Shown: piece by piece, positions 46,080 through 56,714 of the stretch
How positions within the stretch are numbered: position 1 is the stretch's first letter
Layout: every line of letters starts with the position of its first letter
Source: Cephalopachus bancanus
Lineage: Eukaryota > Chordata > Mammalia > Primates > Tarsiidae
Direction of reading: 5' to 3'
DNA: 64,000 bases
NCBI GenBank assembly: GCA_027257055.1
Contig: JAPVLO010000574.1
Coordinates: forward strand, 124,001 to 188,000
Notes under the pieces: generated by a model
What the model was told of the DNA's origin: nothing
Seen by the model: only the letters and a program-made list of their open reading frames with translations
Database searches by the model: none
Translations under genes and position numbers: made by a program

Positions 46080-46369
46080 TAGACCAGGCTCAGTGGCTCA
46101 ATCTGTAATTCCAGCACTATGGGGTCCAAGGTGAGTGAATTGCCTGAGCTCGCGGGATTGAGATCAGCCCTGGCAATTTGGTGAGACCTCATCTCTACAA
46201 TAAATCAAAACTTAGCCAGCCATGGTGGCAAGCTCCTGCAGTTCTGGCTACTTGGAAGGCTGAAGCTGAAGGAACTCTGGAGCCCTGCAGGTCAACACTG
46301 GGGTGGTTGTGAGCATGCCACTGCACTCCAGCCTGGGTGACACAGTAAGAATCCAACTTAAAAAAAAAG
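46080..46369 (+). mobile_element. Alu, nested in L1
   Basis: Target duplication AAAAGAA(C/G)ACATA is at 46067-46079 and 46370-46382. The linker caataaatcaaaacttagccagcc marks the lineage-specific Alu layout. Confidence 0.92.
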
Positions 46370-47160
46370 AAAAGAAGACATACGAGCAGCCAACAGACAC
46401 ATGAAAAATGGTCAGTCTCAATAACCATTAAAAAATGCAAATCAAACCACACTGAGATACCACCTAACTCCAATCACTATGTCCACCATAAATAACTCAA
46501 AAAACAACAGATGTTGGAGAGGATGCGGAGAAGAGGGAATGCTTCTACACTGTTGATGGGGAATGTAAATTAGTACAAACTCTTAGTAAAACAGTTGTGG
46601 CAATTTCTAAAAGATCTAAAAATTGATCTTCCATAGCACCCAGCAATGCCCCTTCTGGGAATATTCCAGAAGGAATTCAAATTATTCTACAAAAAAGATA
46701 CGTGTTCACAAATGTTTATTGCAGCACTATTCATAATAGCAAAAACATGGAACCAACCATGTTGCTCATCAAAAGTGGACTGGATTTTTTAAAATGTGGT
46801 ACATATACACCATGGAATATTACACAGCCATAAAGAAGGACAAAATTATGGACTTTGCAGCATTTGAATGGACTTAGAATATATCATGCTCAGTGATCTA
46901 TCACAGAAGCAAAGAACTGAGTATCACATACCTTCACTCCTAAATGGATTCTGAACATTTATTGTAATACTAAGAGTAAGAGATTGGCAGTAGCTGGACA
47001 CTGCCTGGTAGAAGGGGCATATAACATCAATAAGCATACCTGATTCCAAACCAGGCAAAGTGAGGACGAATGGGAGGCCCAAACTTCTCCTGTATGTTGA
47101 CCATTTATGTACCTAGTACTGAATTGTATCCCACATCTTCAAAATATAAAAAATAAAAAC
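46370..47160 (+). mobile_element. L1 3' end, right piece
   Basis: Continues ORF2 C-terminal region (gatgttggagaggatgcggagaag) through the 3' UTR to an A-rich end (47135-47160). Confidence 0.88.
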
Positions 47161-47879
47161 ATCATTAATAATAGCTTAAGTACTACAGTTTATAAATGGA
47201 TTTTATAAGAGTTTTTAAAATGTGCTCCCCCCATACAGTTGGCCTTGAGAATATAGAGTAAATATAGCTACAGTTAAGCCTCTTCACTTGGACTTAACAC
47301 AGCTACAAGCAACTTTTCTGTCCAGTAGCTAATGGCAATGATTTCTGTCCAGTTGTTGAATGACAAGAGTCAGAAATTCAGACTTGGATCATCCTCAGCA
47401 AAGGTGAAGGAGATGCCCAATAACTGCCTAAGGCTACTGCTCAGCAGCCAAATGAAGGTACATATGGTGAAGACAGGACAAAATTTGTAGTTTTCTACAT
47501 AACACTCTTAAGTTGTCAACCTCTAAGCCAGGCCAGCAAAACGTCTTTAAGTTCTGAAAATCTGCCTTTGAAAAATCTCCCAAGTATATGTTCCAGAATC
47601 CTCAGAACAGGCACAAAAGCTTTAGGCACCTGGAGCTGGCAAAGTCCCATCCTTCAAAGAGTGCCAAGCCTATTCTGAACACTTTGGGCACCAGTATGTT
47701 AATGGCAATTATCATTTTAAAAACCTCTTTTTAAAATACTTGAACATGTTCACCATAAAGACAAGAAAAATTATATTAGCCTGAGTTTAATGATCACATC
47801 AAGAACCACTTTTCTTTTCTCATCTAATTCTGGAATTATCTCCCCACCCAGACAAGTGAGTATAGCCCAATAGAAGAGT
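47161..47879. other. Unique DNA, nothing recognised
   Basis: No gene, RNA or clear repeat is seen. Confidence 0.4.
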
Positions 47880-48005
47880 CCCCATGTTGCAGGATCAGAT
47901 TCCCAACTTTGTGCTTACACAGCATTGGCCAAGTCGGCTAAGTTTATTAATCCTTAAAGTAAACAAAATAACACCTACTTTACAGGTTTCTTGTGATGAT
48001 TAAAT
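47880..48005 (+). repeat. MIR SINE fragment
   Basis: Contains gatcagattcccaactttgtgc, tccttaaagtaaacaaaataacacc and cttgtgatgattaaatgagtgag in MIR order. Confidence 0.6.
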
Positions 48006-48007
48006 GA

Positions 48008-48043
<36 letters not shown>
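48006..48043 (+). repeat. (TG)n microsatellite
   Basis: About 17 TG units at the end of the MIR, likely length-variable. Confidence 0.95.
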
Positions 48044-48046
<3 letters not shown>

Positions 48047-48372
48047 GTTGGTCCTCAACTTATGATAGCTCAACTTACTATTTTTTGACTTTATGATGTT
48101 TCAAAACCATTCTGTTTTTCACTTTAAGTATAGTATTTAATAAATTACATGAGATAAGATGTTAAACATGAAATTATAAAATTGGCTTTTTATTAGATGG
48201 TTTTTGCCCAACTGTAGGCTAACATAAGTGTTCTACACACAATTAAAGTAAACTAAGCAAAGCTGCTGTGTTCGGTTGATTAGGTGTATCAAATGCATTT
48301 TCAACTTATGATATTTTAAATTTATAATGGGTTTATTCAGATGTAAACTCATTGTAAGTTTAGGAAAATTTG
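48044..48372 (+). mobile_element. Tigger-type non-autonomous DNA transposon
   Basis: Ends agttggtcctcaacttatgat and (inverted) tcattgtaagtttagga, with internal caacttatgatattttaaatttataatgggttta and gcccaactgtaggctaacataagtgttct. This fits a Tigger-family MITE. No intact transposase is present. Confidence 0.6.
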
Positions 48373-48907
48373 TGCATATTAGACCCACACCCATACATAC
48401 ACACACACCACCAACCCTGCTTAATAAATATTGTCTCTTTTTACAATTTATAATTAGTTTTTTATTTGATCCTATCTGAAATATTTCTTTTATCAACTAG
48501 TTCTGCATGATTACTTGTCCTTTGCTGAGTCTGACTGCAGTTCAGGTTGGTTCATAGTGGAAAAGCCACTTCTTTATATTAAGCCTGATTTGCAATCAGT
48601 GAAATACTCTATCTTTGTGGCCATTTATTTAAAGCTTAGGATCATCATTAACTCTTTTTACTACTCTGACCATTTTTGTTCCTGTTAGCTAGTGCACAGA
48701 TTCATATTTGCTGGAATTTAAGGTGATGTGGCTCCCCTCCAAATAGCACACTGAAAAAAAATTAAAAAGCCTGCAACTGTCCAGAAAAACCTTTTCTCTC
48801 TCTCTACTCCAGATTAAATGGAAAGAGGAGTTTTATAGTCTGCCTTGTCTTTGGCTGCATGCCACTCAAAAGCATTCACCCATTACTAAATTAAAAATGA
48901 TTCCATG
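48373..48907. other. Unique DNA, nothing recognised
   Basis: A short (CA)n lies at 48388-48408. AAATTAAAAATGA at 48888-48900 may be the left target duplication of the U6-L1 unit that follows. Confidence 0.4.
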
Positions 48908-49014
48908 GTGCTCGCTTCAGCAGCATATATACCATAATTGGAATGATTCACAGAAGATTAGCATGGGCTCTGTGCAAAGATGGCACATCAATTTGTGAAG
49001 CATTTCATAATTTT
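48908..49014 (+). pseudogene. U6 spliceosomal snRNA pseudogene
   Basis: A full-length (107-nt) copy of U6: 5' gtgctcgcttcagcagcata, the central gaagattagcatgg block near the ACAGAGA-type site (here acagaagatt), and the oligo-T 3' end at 49011-49014. The ACAGAGA box reads cacagaaga, so it is altered, and many other substitutions are spread over the copy. No proximal sequence element or TATA box of a true U6 gene is seen upstream. It is directly followed by old L1 sequence in the same orientation. Confidence 0.9.
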
Positions 49015-49178
49015 GAAACAGGCACTTTTATATATTGTTCTGAAAGTGAAAATGGTAAAATCTTATAAAGGTGAATCCAGCAGTAGTTTCCAAAATTGCA
49101 AATGTGCTTACCCCTTGATCCAGCAATCTCAAGTCTAGAAATCTACCCATCAGTTTTAACTACACACAGAGGAAATAC
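49015..49178 (+). mobile_element. Old L1 (L1M-like) fragment, left piece
   Basis: Diverged ORF2 C-terminal sequence: tccaaaattgcaaatgtgcttaccccttgatccagcaatctcaag and tagaaatctaccc. It starts immediately after the U6 T-run and is split by a mariner at 49179. Confidence 0.6.
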
Positions 49179-50121
49179 TACAAGGTCCTACAATTAAGTT
49201 CATGAACCATCCTAGAAAAAGTGCTGCATACCTTATTACTGAATATCACTACTGTCACCTTCAAAGTAGTCCTCTTGAGAAGCTATGCACTTATGCCAGG
49301 GCCTAGTCCATCCAATCAAAGCAATTTTGGAACTCTTTTTCTGGAATGCCCATCAGAGCTGTCATTGTGAGAACATCAGAGTTTCAATTACAGCAATGAA
49401 CAAACATTAAATTAATTGTTAAACTTGGCAAGAGTAGAAGTGAAATCTGGGACACGTTAGTCTAAGTTTATGGGGATAATGTCATGAAGAAAACGGCAAT
49501 GTACAAATGGATTAGATGTTCTTCTGAAGGGAGAGGAAGCAACATTGATGAAGAGAGGTCAGAGTGGCCAGTAACAAACAGAACTGATAAAAACTTTGCA
49601 GAAATTCCATTGAATTGTGCATCAAAATTATTGGCTGACTGTGAAAAGCATAGCAGACCAAATAAACATAAATAGAGAAACAGTTAGAAAATTCTTAACT
49701 GAAAATCCTGGTATGAGGAAAGTATATGCAAATTGGTCCTAAAAGGAGTTTTTGAATCACAACAATGCGCCAGATCACACAGCTCTGTGATGGAGTTTTT
49801 AATCAGTAAACAAATAACTGTATTGGAAGACCCTCTCTACTCATCTGATCTCCGATTACTTTTTTCTTTACCAAAAGATAAAGGAAATATTGAAAGAAAG
49901 ACATTTTGATGACATTCAGGACATCAAGGTCTTAAGATAACAGCTCTGATGATCATTCCAGAAAGAGTTCCAAAATCCCTTTCTTGGGAGGACTAGGTGC
50001 TGGTCTCAGTGCATAGCTTCCCAGAGGGAGCACTAGGATGGTGACCATAATGATATCCAGCAATGAGGTATGTAGTGCTTTTTGTAGGATGAGTTTGTGA
50101 ACTTAATTGTCAGTTCTTGTA
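49179..50121 (+). mobile_element. mariner DNA transposon with long inverted ends
   Basis: A 943-bp unit flanked by TA. The outer ends pair (tacaaggtcctacaattaag and, inverted, tacaagaactgacaattaag). The pairing extends about 195 bp inward, so the left end carries an inverted copy of the transposase 3' region. The plus strand between 49395 and 49990 holds a degenerate transposase. Confidence 0.85.
49395..49990 (+). pseudogene. mariner transposase pseudogene
   Basis: Fragments of a mariner transposase are readable in order. N-terminal DNA-binding part: MKKTAMYKWIRCSSEGRG with DEERSEWPVTNRT (49484-49600), then a helix-turn-helix block KSIADQININ/RETVRKFLTENPGMRK (about 49640-49720). A deletion follows and removes the first catalytic Asp region. 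The C-terminal part resumes with NHNNAPDHTAL (about 49758-49785) and a KIKEILKERHFDDIQDIK block (about 49880-49930). Stops and frameshifts are present. It encodes no active enzyme. Confidence 0.8.
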
Positions 50122-50335
50122 TGACCTGCATGTCTAAAATATGTAATACTGGTCCTTAACAGAAAAACCTTTCTGATACTTGAGCTATAGTGCAGGGAAT
50201 GGATGGGGCCAGGGTGGAAGCAAAACTTTTAGATGTAGATAATCTTTTATATCATCTTGATTTTTGAACTTGTGAATAAAAGTATTTCCTGTTTATAAAA
50301 TTAAAATGAAAACAAAATCAATGAAGTTTAGTTTG
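50122..50335 (+). mobile_element. Old L1-like 3' end, right piece
   Basis: Probable continuation of the L1 broken at 49178 (cttttatatcatcttgatttttgaacttgtgaataaaag). AAATTAAAATGA at 50298-50309 resembles 48888-48900. Confidence 0.45.
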
Positions 50336-50570
50336 AATCTTCTGGATGAGAAACAGTAATACACCTAGACCAGGAATGTGTGTGTGAGCTTATAGTAGCC
50401 CTATTTCTTTTAAAAAAGTATTTGTGCAAATAAAAATAAACTAATAAATTTGTCTTTTTAAATTAAAAACATCATGGTTACTTCTTGCATTTTACTCTCA
50501 AATATCACCTGTATGTAGTAATTTGAAGTGTTATCTTCTGGTTATTTTATATACAAATATAAAGCCTATA
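50336..50570. other. Unique AT-rich DNA, nothing recognised
   Basis: No gene or certain repeat. Confidence 0.4.
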
Positions 50571-50735
50571 AGTACCAGGTACTATGCTAGGCAGGTAGTG
50601 GGAATTGTAATTGTTGATATTATGATTACAAACCTTTAATATATACTGAGTTTTAATTATGCACCACATACTGTTTTTAGTGCTTTGCATACACTAGCTC
50701 ATTTAATCTTTACATCTCAAATATACATCTTCAGC
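50571..50735 (+). repeat. MIR-like SINE fragments
   Basis: aagtaccaggtactatgctaggcagg and attatgcaccacatactgtttttagtgctttgcatacactagctcatttaatc fit MIR. Confidence 0.6.
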
Positions 50736-50739
50736 TCAG

Positions 50740-51384
50740 CTCATTTTTCTTTCCTGAACTGCAGACTTATATAGCTGACTGCCTACTCTACTTCTCTCCT
50801 TGAATGTCTTGTAGATATCTCAAACTTAATGTCCCAAAACTGAACTCTTTTTTTTTCTCTCATGCACACATACCTGCTCCACTCACAGCCTTTCCCAACT
50901 CATGGGATAGCAAGCCAACCTTCCAGTTGCTGAAGCCAAAATATTCTGTCTTCACCTATAAAATTATCTGTAGTCTGACCACTTCTTACCATACCCACTG
51001 CTACCATCTTGATTTGATATTGAGAGACACCACCATTTATCACATGGGTTACTTCAACAACCTCCTCACTAATCTCCTTGATTCTTTTCTTGCCTCTCTA
51101 TGATCTATGCTCAATATAACAGCCAGAATTATATTTTTAAATTTAAAGTTTATCATGTCGCCACCCCCCATGCTTAGTACCCCTTATGGGTTCCCTTTTT
51201 AAATTCAGAGAAAATAACATAACTCTCTTTATTCACCCAGGGCCCACCCTAGCAATTCTATTTAAAATAACAACTCTGTACTCTGTACTCTGTATTCCCA
51301 AACCCCAGCACTACTCATCTCTCTTTCTCTGTTTTATAATTTATTTTTCCACAAAATTTTCATCTTTTAACACACTGTATAATT
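50740..51384 (+). repeat. L2 LINE fragment, left piece
   Basis: ctcaaacttaatgtcccaaaactgaactc, acctcctcactaatctccttgattc and aacagccagaattatatttttaaa are L2-like blocks in order. The 99-codon open frame here (50804-51103) is L2 fossil sequence. Confidence 0.65.
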
Positions 51385-51641
51385 TTTTAAAAATTTATTT
51401 TTAAATTGTGGGGTACAGTTAAGGATTAGGTATACAAATATTCATTGTGAAGGTACCCTTGTTAATGAGGTGTGCCCTCCTCTTCTCCAGGCAGATATCA
51501 ACTACTGTTAATCCCAACTCCAACTTCCTGTCCCCTCTCCCCATAGTTTCCTGCCACTGTCAGTCCTTTTCTTATAGTATTATGGTAGTTGTTCAAGGGC
51601 CACTTATGAGTGAGAACATGTGATACTCAGATATTTTATAA
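51385..51641 (-). mobile_element. L1 3' UTR, truncated, antisense, nested in L2
   Basis: T-rich start, aaattgtggggtacagttaaggattaggtatac ... gagtgagaacatgtgatactcagat. It matches the 3' UTR of the full-length L1s at 12660 and 29140. L2-like sequence continues after it (aatttttgtttgtctctctgtat). Confidence 0.88.
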
Positions 51642-51860
51642 ATTTTTGTTTGTCTCTCTGTATAAAACAGACTTTCAAATTTTTGTCGAATGAATGAACA
51701 ATTTCTTGGGATGTAGGCGTTATTTCTTCCCCCATTGTATACAAAAAACCCAAAGGCTCAGATTTGCCCCATGGTCAAAAAGTTAATAAAGGGCAATGCT
51801 GGAGATTAAACCAAGGTCTCACAGACTTGAAAACTCATAGTTTTAACCACTAAATGACTT
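51642..51860 (+). repeat. L2 tail and MIR-like fragment
   Basis: acttgtttgt-type L2 end, then caaaggctcagatttgcccc ... gggcaatgctggagattaaaccaaggtctcacagacttg, a MIR-like 3' half. Confidence 0.5.
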
Positions 51861-52800
51861 CATGGTATTTTGTAGCATAGTATAGTGTGTTGCTCAGGCA
51901 TAAGGGTAGTTCTGAAACAGGATCAACAGTTGTCATGGAACTTGAATATAGTTCTCCAGAGGATAAAGCAAGTAAGTTGGAAAAACACATGGGTGAAGAA
52001 ATTGCGTCATTCCAATTGACGGTTTCACATATGGCCTTACCTAGATAATGGGAAAAAGGCATGCCTGAAGGGTTTTACCATCAACCTACATTTTCTTCTT
52101 CACTTACTCTGCACAATCATGTTAATGATACTTGGGCCAAGTCAAATAAAACATTTCAAACTGTCTGAATTACAGAGTCATTCCATGAGTACATATCCAT
52201 AACAATTCCATGCCAAGCCATGGTGGGACTGTTTAGGCAGAGTCTGTGGGGCAAAAAAGCCCCAGGAAGTAGAAACCATTGTTATTATGTGAATAGAGAA
52301 AAAGCTTTCAGCACCTATCTTCAGTTGGCTCCAACTTCTAACACAGCCTGAGGGGCAGAGAGTACACTAAAAGAACTCAGGAAGTTTCTACGGAATTAGT
52401 ATAACCTAGTAATTCTGCTCTCTTACAAATGCCTACAAAATGTTTGTTTGGGTTAGTAAGAACATTTAGAGGATGATAGCACTCAGAATATGCTCATATT
52501 GCAATTTCTTCTGAAATAGGGAGCTGGAGGCTCTAGGGTAAATTGCCCTTTATAGTTCCACTTAATGTGCCATTGTCTGCTCAGTGCCCAGTGGGACTAA
52601 ACTAAGTGATAGCCTTTTAAACTGAGTCTTAGGGCCTCAAAGGAGCTCAACAAGTTCTGTGTGATATTTGCAGGTGAACTTAAGTCTACAGATTCTTTTG
52701 TAAATGTGCTGATTTTAAAAAATAACTTTATTTCATTGCTGATGCTGTATCCAGTCTTTTCCTCATGTCAATATTCTTTTCTTTTTCCCCATGGTTTAGA
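51861..52800. other. Unique DNA, nothing recognised
   Basis: No gene, RNA or clear repeat was seen. Short open frames (for example 51850-52062, minus) lack coding features. Confidence 0.4.
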
Positions 52801-52804
52801 AAAT

Positions 52805-53220
52805 TGATTCTAGAGATAGATTGCCCAAATCCAACATCAACTTAGCAATTTACTATTAATATTAGTTCTTGGGCTTTTTTACTTAACCTCATTAATCTGT
52901 CCACTCTTTGGTAAAATGGACTATTTTGAGGATTAAATGGGGTCATGTATGTAAAATATTGTGTACAATATTAGCATAGAGTACGATTATTGTTATGTAC
53001 TCTCAAGTATAACACTTTGTGATGGAGAAAGTATAGCACAGTGAGAAGAAAATTAAGAATTGGAATCAGCTGGTCTGGTTCTAGAATCCCAGCTTTCCCA
53101 TGAACTACTGTGTGATTTTAGTTAAGTAATTTATTACCTTTTACTAGTTTCTTTAATCATACAATGAGAGGACTGAACTAAGTGATCTCTAATGTTTCCT
53201 CCAACTCTAACATAGAATAA
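52805..53220 (+). repeat. Two MIR SINE fragments
   Basis: First copy about 52810-52985 (cttaacctcattaatctgtccactctttggtaaaatgg). Second copy about 53055-53215 (aagaattggaatcagctggtctgg ... gatctctaatgtttcctccaactctaac). Confidence 0.65.
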
Positions 53221-53400
53221 TGTTCTATAATACTCCATAATGAAGGTCAATCCAGAAAACAGTGATTAATATAATAGTTTTTTATTCTAGGCATAAATGA
53301 TATGTTACTAATAAAGAATACTATGAAAGTAAAACAGAAATGTTTATTATAACTCCCATAAGATCTATCCTTATTTTAATTCCTTAATGTTTGCCTTCTT

Positions 53401-53696
53401 TTTTTTTTTTTTTTTTTTTTTTTTAGTTGGAGTCTCACTCTGTTGCCCAGACTGGAGTGCAGTGGCCGCTTCCGGCCACCGCAGCCTCGACCTGCTGGGC
53501 TCCGGCGATCCTTCCGCCTCAGCCTTCCAAGTAGCCGGAATTACAGGCATGTGCTACCACGCCCGGCTGATTTTTTGATTTATTGCAGAGATGAGGTCTC
53601 GCTGCCCAGGCGGGTCTCGAACCCATGGGCTCAGGCAATCCACTCACCTCAGCCTTCCAATGGCGTGGGATTACAGGCTGAGCCACCGAGCCCGGC
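53401..53696 (-). mobile_element. Alu, lineage-specific young type, antisense
   Basis: It has a 25-base poly-T start and a perfect 15-bp target duplication AATGTTTGCCTTCTT (53386-53400 and 53697-53711). CpGs are well preserved. It is the youngest-looking insertion in the window. Confidence 0.96.
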
Positions 53697-53711
53697 AATG
53701 TTTGCCTTCTT

Positions 53712-53925
53712 ATTATAGGTTATCCCACCCCCCTTATAATGGCTCATTGATTACAAACTGGCATGGATTTTGTTTTATGAAAATTTCCTTCATAAAAAGA
53801 GACACATATCAAACTTTACCATTCAAAGTCCAACACATTTTTCTCTTCAATATAAATGAGGCTATTTCACTTCACATGTGTAAATATTCTTAAATTAGAA
53901 AAAGATGAGTGATATAGTTTATAGT
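53712..53925. other. Unique DNA before the class I provirus
   Basis: Nothing recognised. CTCAG at 53926-53930 is the provirus target duplication. Confidence 0.45.
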
Positions 53926-53930
53926 CTCAG

Positions 53931-54374
53931 TGTGAGAGGGAAAAGAAGCAACCTCTGTCCCTCGGGTTGTAAGGGGGGAATCAAAGAAATGGCTTCAGCC
54001 TTGAAACAGACTTTACTCCATTCCTGGAGACTTTTTTGAAGTTTTCTTTTCCTCTGTAAACACTGCAAGATTAGTTGTACCCTTATCCACCACACCTGCA
54101 TAACTAGCCACATCTGCTTCTGTAAACTCGCTAGCTTGCTTACACCAGTAGAATATTGTGATAAGAGCTCTGGAATATATCCAACTCTAACTTTAGCTAA
54201 CCAAGTTGTAAGCTAGGACTACTTAAGGTAGCCTTGGGCTGTGTCTCAGAGCCATCTTGCTTGGAATTCTCTTGCTACAAGCAGTCATCAGCAGGCAGAG
54301 CCTTGACTAATAAACTTCTCCTTTGTTAAAATTGAGTCGGTGGGCTGTTATTCAATCACTCGGACCCTACTTCA
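53931..54374 (+). repeat. 5' LTR of class I provirus
   Basis: 444 bp, TGTGAGAGGG ... CCCTACTTCA. AATAAA is at 54309-54314 and the remaining ~60 bases form the end of R and U5. No canonical TATA box is obvious. Pairs with 61965-62397. Confidence 0.95.
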
Positions 54375-54376
54375 TG

Positions 54377-54394
54377 TGGGGGCTCATCTTGGAG
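54377..54394 (+). other. Primer-binding site, tRNA-Pro-like
   Basis: TGGGGGCTCATCTTGGAG lies two bases after the LTR. It resembles the Pro-type site of gammaretroviruses, with mismatches in the 3' half. Confidence 0.8.
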
Positions 54395-54520
54395 AACTGA
54401 GCACTTAAATTGCACTCATTTAAACCAATGGGCCTTGTGGGGTTGCATCCCTGCAAACTCTCTGGGTTCAGTTGGGTCTGTATCTCTGGCAGACTCACAA
54501 CGCCCCTGGAAGCCCTCAGA

Positions 54521-54530
54521 GAGGTAAGTC
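54521..54530 (+). promoter_or_regulatory. Putative major splice donor in leader
   Basis: GAG|GTAAGT with the GT at 54524, between PBS and gag. This is where gammaretroviruses place the donor used for env mRNA. Confidence 0.55.
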
Positions 54531-54740
54531 AGGTTCCTGATTTCTGTTTTGAGTGCAGTCCTGTAGAGATCATCAGGAAAACTGGATGCAGCACTAATTC
54601 CAGGGTCCGAGGTCCTAGTGAGATGTCACTGGGATCTCCTGTTCTGCCCTCAGGCAGTCAGATCTGTCTGTTCAGTTTTTGCTATATTGTTTGTGTGTTT
54701 AGTGTTTGTTACTGTCATGTCTGTTATTGTAATTGATGTC

Positions 54741-56330
54741 ATGGGTCAACAATGCTCTCAGCCTGACACTCCCTTTACAATGGTCTTGTGCCACTTCAAG
54801 AATTTCCAAAAAGCAGCCCAAGACACAGGTGGCCAGGTAAACAAGGGTAAATTAACCACTTTTTGTTCAAGTGGCCCACATTTCCCAATTGCAACTGGCC
54901 ATGAGAGGGGACTTTCAATCCCACTGTAGTGGAGATAGTCTGTCAATTCATCTGTCACTGTCATCCGGACCAGATCCCGTACATTACAGCCTGATACCTC
55001 CTGGTAATGCAACAACCATCATGGATGAGGAAGGCCTAGAGAAATAATAACCTTTCTCACATTTTATCTCTCGGGAAACCCCTAAAGCCCAACCCCTAGT
55101 CCTCCAGAGTCCTCCAGAGGATGACGACATTCCCCCACCATACCCTGTGCCTGGGCGAAAACAAGGGGCTCAGGAGGCTTTCAGCCCATCACACTCTAGG
55201 AGTGGGTTCCCCTATCAGCCCATCTATCCCCCATTTTCCCCTCAATCCTCAGGAGAGCCAGTGGGTCCCCCTCAACCAACAAGCCCGAATTTGTCCTCGG
55301 AAAAACCGGGGATGCAGATGCCAGCGGTTCTCCCCTTAAAACAGGCCCCAGGGGTTGATATGGGAGGGACGGGAGCCCTGCCTTTCATGGTATATGGCCC
55401 TTTCTTCACTAGTGATCTTTACAATTGGAAAAACCAATTAATCCTCAATTCGAAAAACCAATTCGAAAAACCAATACCTGCCATTCTCTGAAAGACCCCA
55501 AGGTCTTATATCACTCTTAGAAACTATTTTCTATACCCACCAGCCCACATGGGATGATTGCCAACAGCTTCTCCAAGCTCTCTTCACCACAGAAGAGAGG
55601 GAGAGAATCTGCCAGGAAGCAAGGAAGCTGGTACCGGGACCAGAATGGCAGGCCTGCAGAGCAGTCCCATGTGGAGCATGTCTTCCCCACTGAGAGACCT
55701 AACTGGGACCCCAACACTGACCACAGTAGGGAGAGTCTCAGCACCTATCACCGGACTCTAGTGGGGGGTCTCCGAGCTGCCACGAGGCACCCAACAAATT
55801 TATCCAAGCTAAGCGAGGTTATTCAGAGCCCACAGGAATCTCCCACCACTTTTCTGGAATGGCTCATGAAGGTCTTCCAGGCATATACTCCAATAGACCC
55901 TAAAACCCCTGAAAACCGGAGGGCACTAGTCATAGCATTTGTCTCCCAGTCAGCTCCAGATATAAGAAAGAAACTGCAGAAAATCGAGGGCTTCGAAGTC
56001 AAAAGTTTGTCAGAATTAATAGAGGTAGCTCAAAAAATTTTTAATAATAGGGACTCCCAGGAGGATGTGCAGGCTAAGAGAGTGGCCAAAGTGGTTGTAG
56101 CAGCCCTGTAGGAAGCCAACCCGAAACAACCAGCTGGGAAAGGGGGCAGCAGGAATGCAAAAAGAACACCGCTGGCAAAGGACTAATGTGTCTACTGCAA
56201 AAAGTTTGGGCATTATGTAAAGAATTGCGCAAACACGCCGCCCCAAATGCAGGCTCCCTCCCTGCATTCAGAGGAGTACCCACCACCACCACCCACTCCG
56301 GTACTTCAGCTACAAACAGAATGACAGGGC
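54741..56330 (+). pseudogene. Class I ERV gag pseudogene
   Basis: Starts at the ATG at 54741 with MGQ, the myristoylation-type start of gammaretroviral matrix. Blocks follow in order: matrix to a stop at 54927; a Pro-rich region with a PPPY late-domain motif (55132-55143, other frame); capsid start with SDLYNWK (55411-55431); the capsid major homology area with SAPDIRKKLQKIEG (about 55951-55992); and one intact CCHC zinc knuckle CVYCKKFGHYVKNC (56187-56228). A 13-bp tandem duplication (AATTCGAAAAACC, 55447-55472) is one visible frameshift. In-frame stops lie at 56109 and just before the zinc knuckle. Confidence 0.92.
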
Positions 56331-56714
56331 CGGGGCTCTAGAAACATCCCTCCAAAGCCCAGGGTAAAGCTGACTGCTGGGGGTGAGTCTGTCCATTTCT
56401 TAGTGGAGATGGGGGCTGCAATCTCAGTTCTGCAAAGGGATAACAGACCCCGTCAACAGAAACGGACCCTGGTTCAGGGATCAACTGGAACCCAGTTGGT
56501 CCCCTGGACCACCAAAAGAACGGTAAACCTAGGGAAGGGGGAAGTAACCCATTCATTTCTAGTAATGCTGGACTGCCCGTACCCACTCCTAGGACGGGAC
56601 CTCTTACACAAGCTCAAGGCCAACATAGGCTTTCAAGAAACCACAGCAGCGGTAAGCCTAACTCAGCCGGAGGTATCAAAAATTCTTATCACTGTCCCCC
56701 TAAGTGAGGAGTAG
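56331..56714 (+). pseudogene. Class I ERV protease pseudogene
   Basis: In the same frame as gag, as in gammaretroviruses. The active-site triad region reads VEMGAAIS, so the catalytic Asp-Thr-Gly signature is altered and the enzyme would be inactive. The C-terminal signature LLGRDLLHKL is present near 56587-56616. A stop follows at 56712. Confidence 0.85.

Noticed and set aside
48908..49014. Functional U6 snRNA gene
   Set aside because: Many substitutions, an altered ACAGAGA region and no proximal sequence element or TATA box upstream.
50804..51103. 99-codon frame as a gene
   Set aside because: The frame overlaps L2-like blocks and has no recognisable domain.
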